From NCBI RefSeq assembly GCF_000725885.1, contig NZ_JODR01000002.1, positions 248,001 to 312,000 of the forward strand: 64,000 nt of DNA, in the 5' to 3' direction. The notes under the pieces were generated by a model. It was not told the origin of the DNA. It searched no databases and worked only from the letters and a program-made list of their open reading frames with translations. The stretch is from Streptomyces albus subsp. albus. Its GTDB lineage: Bacteria; Actinomycetota; Actinomycetes; Streptomycetales; Streptomycetaceae. Shown here one piece after another: positions 62,282 to 64,000 of this stretch; the stretch's first letter is position 1; each line of letters opens with the position of its first letter. Both the position numbers and the translations under genes were made by a program.

Positions 62282-62821
62282 TCAGCGGACCCAGCCGGTG
62301 AAGCGTCGGCCGCCCTGGGGAGTACTCTGCTCGCCGCGGCGGGACTCGGAGGCGAGCACGGCCTGGCAGGCGCGTACGAGCCAGGCGTTCACCGAGAGTC
62401 CCTGCTTGCCCGCGGCCTCGTCGATCTGGGCCTTGAGCTGTTCCGGCGGACGGAAGTTGATCCGTGCCGTGGCACCGCCCGCTTCCGTACCCGTGGCGTC
62501 GAGGGGGAGGGCGGGCTCGGGGGCGAGGGGGCGGTCCGCGGCGGGCTCGTCCTGGAAAGGTTCGGCGGCCGGGGGCGGGGTCACCACGAAGCCGGGGTCG
62601 AGGCCGCGCAGCCGCACGTCCACCGAGCCGGGGGCCAGGTCGCGGGTGATCTCGTCGGCGGCGGCGGAGAGCACCTTGAGCAGGGTGAGGCGGGCGGCCG
62701 ATTCGAGCGGTCCGACGAGCCGCTCCGCGAGTGCGCGCGCCTCGTCGCCACCCCCTGCGGCGGCTGCGACGAACTCCTCGCAGAGTTCCTCCACGTACGG
62801 CCGCATCTCCATGCCCGGCAT
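62282..62821 (-). CDS. Ribbon-helix-helix (HicB/Arc-like) protein
   Basis: A 179-residue protein. An N-terminal helical region (EELCEEFVAAAAGGGDEARALAE) leads to an acidic/Pro linker and a C-terminal ribbon-helix-helix: ARINFRPPEQLKAQIDEAAGKQGLSVNAWLVRACQAVL read in pieces. It may be a DNA-binding regulator; no HicA-like toxin gene is adjacent, so a toxin-antitoxin role is not supported. The starting ATG at 62821 is followed by two more in-frame ATGs within six codons. Confidence 0.75.
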   Translation of the reverse strand: MPGMEMRPYVEELCEEFVAAAAGGGDEARALAERLVGPLESAARLTLLKVLSAAADEITRDLAPGSVDVRLRGLDPGFVVTPPPAAEPFQDEPAADRPLAPEPALPLDATGTEAGGATARINFRPPEQLKAQIDEAAGKQGLSVNAWLVRACQAVLASESRRGEQSTPQGGRRFTGWVR

Positions 62822-63034
62822 TATGGCACGCGGCCCCCGGGCCCCTTCATGGTGAGGGCCCGGCCCGGGACCTGCGGGAACGGGTGCTGTGCCGCCCGTA
62901 CGCGATCATCACTCGCACGCTTGCCGCCCTCCGTCACCCAATAGGCGGAATACCATCATTCAATACACTCAACCGGCCCGTCGCGGGAGATGCTGTGGGG
63001 GTCCACGAGATTCCTCGGAAGAAAGGGCTCACAC

Positions 63035-63339
63035 ATGCACATGCTCCGTCCCGCACTCGCCGTCTCGGGGGCCGTTCTGGCCGGCATGATGATGAGCGGC
63101 GGAACAGCAAGTGCGGCGACCGGTGATGTCGTCGTCTTCCAGACGGAGTTGCAGCCGCTCACCCAGTACGAGAATCCCGAGGGGTGCCACAAACTCCCGG
63201 CCGCCGCGCATGTGCTGACCAACCGCACGGACAAGCCGTGAAGATTTACGGCGACCCCTTCTGCCTGACCCCCGGGCTGACGGTGCAGCCGGGGTACGGC
63301 TCGCACGTCGCTCCCGGCAGCGGCAGCTTCTCCGCCTGA
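63035..63339 (+). pseudogene. Frameshifted small secreted protein
   Basis: The first 68 codons encode a signal peptide (RPALAVSGAVLAGMMMSGGTASAA) and VVVFQTELQPLTQYENPEGCHKLP, ending at TGA 63239-63241 straight after NRTDKP. In the next frame the protein continues without pause as VKIYGDPFCLTPGLTV, then GYGSHVAPGSGSFSA and a stop at 63339. One extra base at 63239 would restore a roughly 101-residue protein of a small secreted family that I recall from streptomycetes; the second cysteine lies in the lost part. It could be a natural mutation, a sequencing error or, least likely, programmed frameshifting. Confidence 0.7.
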
Positions 63340-63409
63340 TCCGTCCGGCAGCGTGAGAATCCGGCACATTACCGCCGGCCGCACTGGGAGAACGGGCAGA
63401 GAGGTCCGC

Positions 63410-64000
63410 ATGACATACGACCTGGCCGTCGTCGGCCTGGGATACATCGGGTTACCCCTGGCCCAGCAGGCCGGCGCGGTGGGGATGTCGGCCGTCGGCT
63501 ACGACATCTCCGCACAGGTGGTGGCCGATCTGATGGCCGGCCGCTCGCACGTGGACGATGTGAGCGACGCCGATGTGGCCGCCATGCGGGCGGCCGGGTT
63601 CCGCGCCACCACGGACCCCTCGGTCCTGGGGCGCAGCAGCACGATCGTCATCTGCGTCCCCACCGGGCTGACCCCGGACGGCGACCCGGACCTGGGGTCC
63701 TTGCGCGAGGCCGTCCGCACGGTGGCCTCCCAGTTGCGGACCGGGACGCTCGTGGTGGTGGAGTCCACCAGCCACCCGGGCACCACGGAGGAGATGGTGC
63801 GCCCACTGCTGGAGGAGGGCAGCGGGCTGGTGGTCGGGGAGGACTTCCACCTGGCCTATTCTCCGGAGCGGATCGACCCCGGAAACCGGTCCTACACCCT
63901 GCACAACACCCCCCGGGTGGTGAGCGGCTGCACCCCGCTGTGCGCGAAACACGCCGTGGCGTTCTACAGCAGACTGGTGGAGACGGTGGTGGTGGCCCGG
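63410..64000 (+). CDS. UDP-glucose/GDP-mannose dehydrogenase family enzyme (partial)
   Basis: The gene runs off the window; 197 codons are visible. NAD-binding YDLAVVGLGYIGLPLAQQAG opens it, followed by TIVICVPTGLTPDGDPDL, VVVESTSHPGTTEEMV and FHLAYSPERIDPGNRSYTL, the signatures of UDP-N-acetyl-sugar (ManNAc/GlcNAc/GalNAc) 6-dehydrogenases. These make UDP-uronic acids for polysaccharides or antibiotics by NAD-dependent four-electron oxidation. Codon 15 is TTA (63452-63454), so translation should depend on the bldA tRNA in a streptomycete. His replaces the Tyr usual in ESTSYPGT. Confidence 0.88.
   Translation, partial: MTYDLAVVGLGYIGLPLAQQAGAVGMSAVGYDISAQVVADLMAGRSHVDDVSDADVAAMRAAGFRATTDPSVLGRSSTIVICVPTGLTPDGDPDLGSLREAVRTVASQLRTGTLVVVESTSHPGTTEEMVRPLLEEGSGLVVGEDFHLAYSPERIDPGNRSYTLHNTPRVVSGCTPLCAKHAVAFYSRLVETVVVAR

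Noticed and set aside
62236..62300. TAGCTCAG box resembling the D-arm of a tRNA
   Set aside because: No matching T-arm (GTTCGA) or acceptor stem could be folded around it.

Overview
The window looks like chromosomal DNA of a Streptomyces or close relative. It is very GC-rich, uses frequent GTG starts and ATGA/GTGA start-stop overlaps, and carries actinomycete marker families: an XRE-DUF5753 regulator with DUF397 partners, SpoIIE-type phosphatases, DUF3099, DUF6099, DUF5954, a WXG100-type secreted protein and a TTA codon. I saw no rRNA, tRNA, insertion sequence, prophage or CRISPR array.

Layout. 1-6 kb: a four-gene minus-strand operon for phenylpropanoid chemistry (aromatic ammonia-lyase; a probable heme tyrosine hydroxylase fused to a catechol O-methyltransferase; a second O-methyltransferase; phenolic acid decarboxylase), convergent with an oxidoreductase gene. 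6.3-9.3 kb: XRE regulator with three tandem DUF397 copies, an anti-sigma-type ATPase and a LuxR regulator. 9.5-13.7 kb: small secreted protein, SnoaL-like protein, TOPRIM protein, GntR-ABC operon. 13.7-17.3 kb: inositol genes iolE-iolT-iolG. 18-25 kb: FAD oxidase, an MFS transporter with a huge low-complexity insertion, CGNR protein and housekeeping hypotheticals. 25-31 kb: F420 oxidoreductase, homocysteine methyltransferase, arginine deiminase, ornithine carbamoyltransferase and a cationic amino-acid permease, with ARG-box-like sites. 31-36 kb: DUF5954 protein and a less GC-rich cassette around a type VII secretion substrate. 36-44 kb: PP2C phosphatase coupled to a MASE1 protein, and a two-component system whose response regulator runs in frame into an aldo/keto reductase.

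44.7-52.8 kb is the most striking block. It holds homologues of all eight genes of the E. coli yhf operon (yhfS,T,U,V/php,W,X,Y,Z), a conserved set without an established function. It is divergent from a 1008-residue SpoIIE-family signalling protein. A perfect palindrome sits between the -35 and -10 of the regulator yhfZ, and a related site lies ahead of yhfY. 56.6-61.9 kb: PucR regulator, a PLP decarboxylase and a CycA-type permease, probably one amino-acid utilisation module. 62-64 kb: a ribbon-helix-helix protein, a frameshifted secreted protein, and a nucleotide-sugar dehydrogenase that runs off the window and carries a TTA codon.

A recurring oddity is GC-rich tandem repeats with short periods, both between genes (17.8, 24.8, 38.8, 43.9-44.4 and 56.1-56.5 kb) and inside the MFS gene (20.0-20.8 kb). 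All motif readings were made by eye. Family names rest on remembered consensus features, not on searches.
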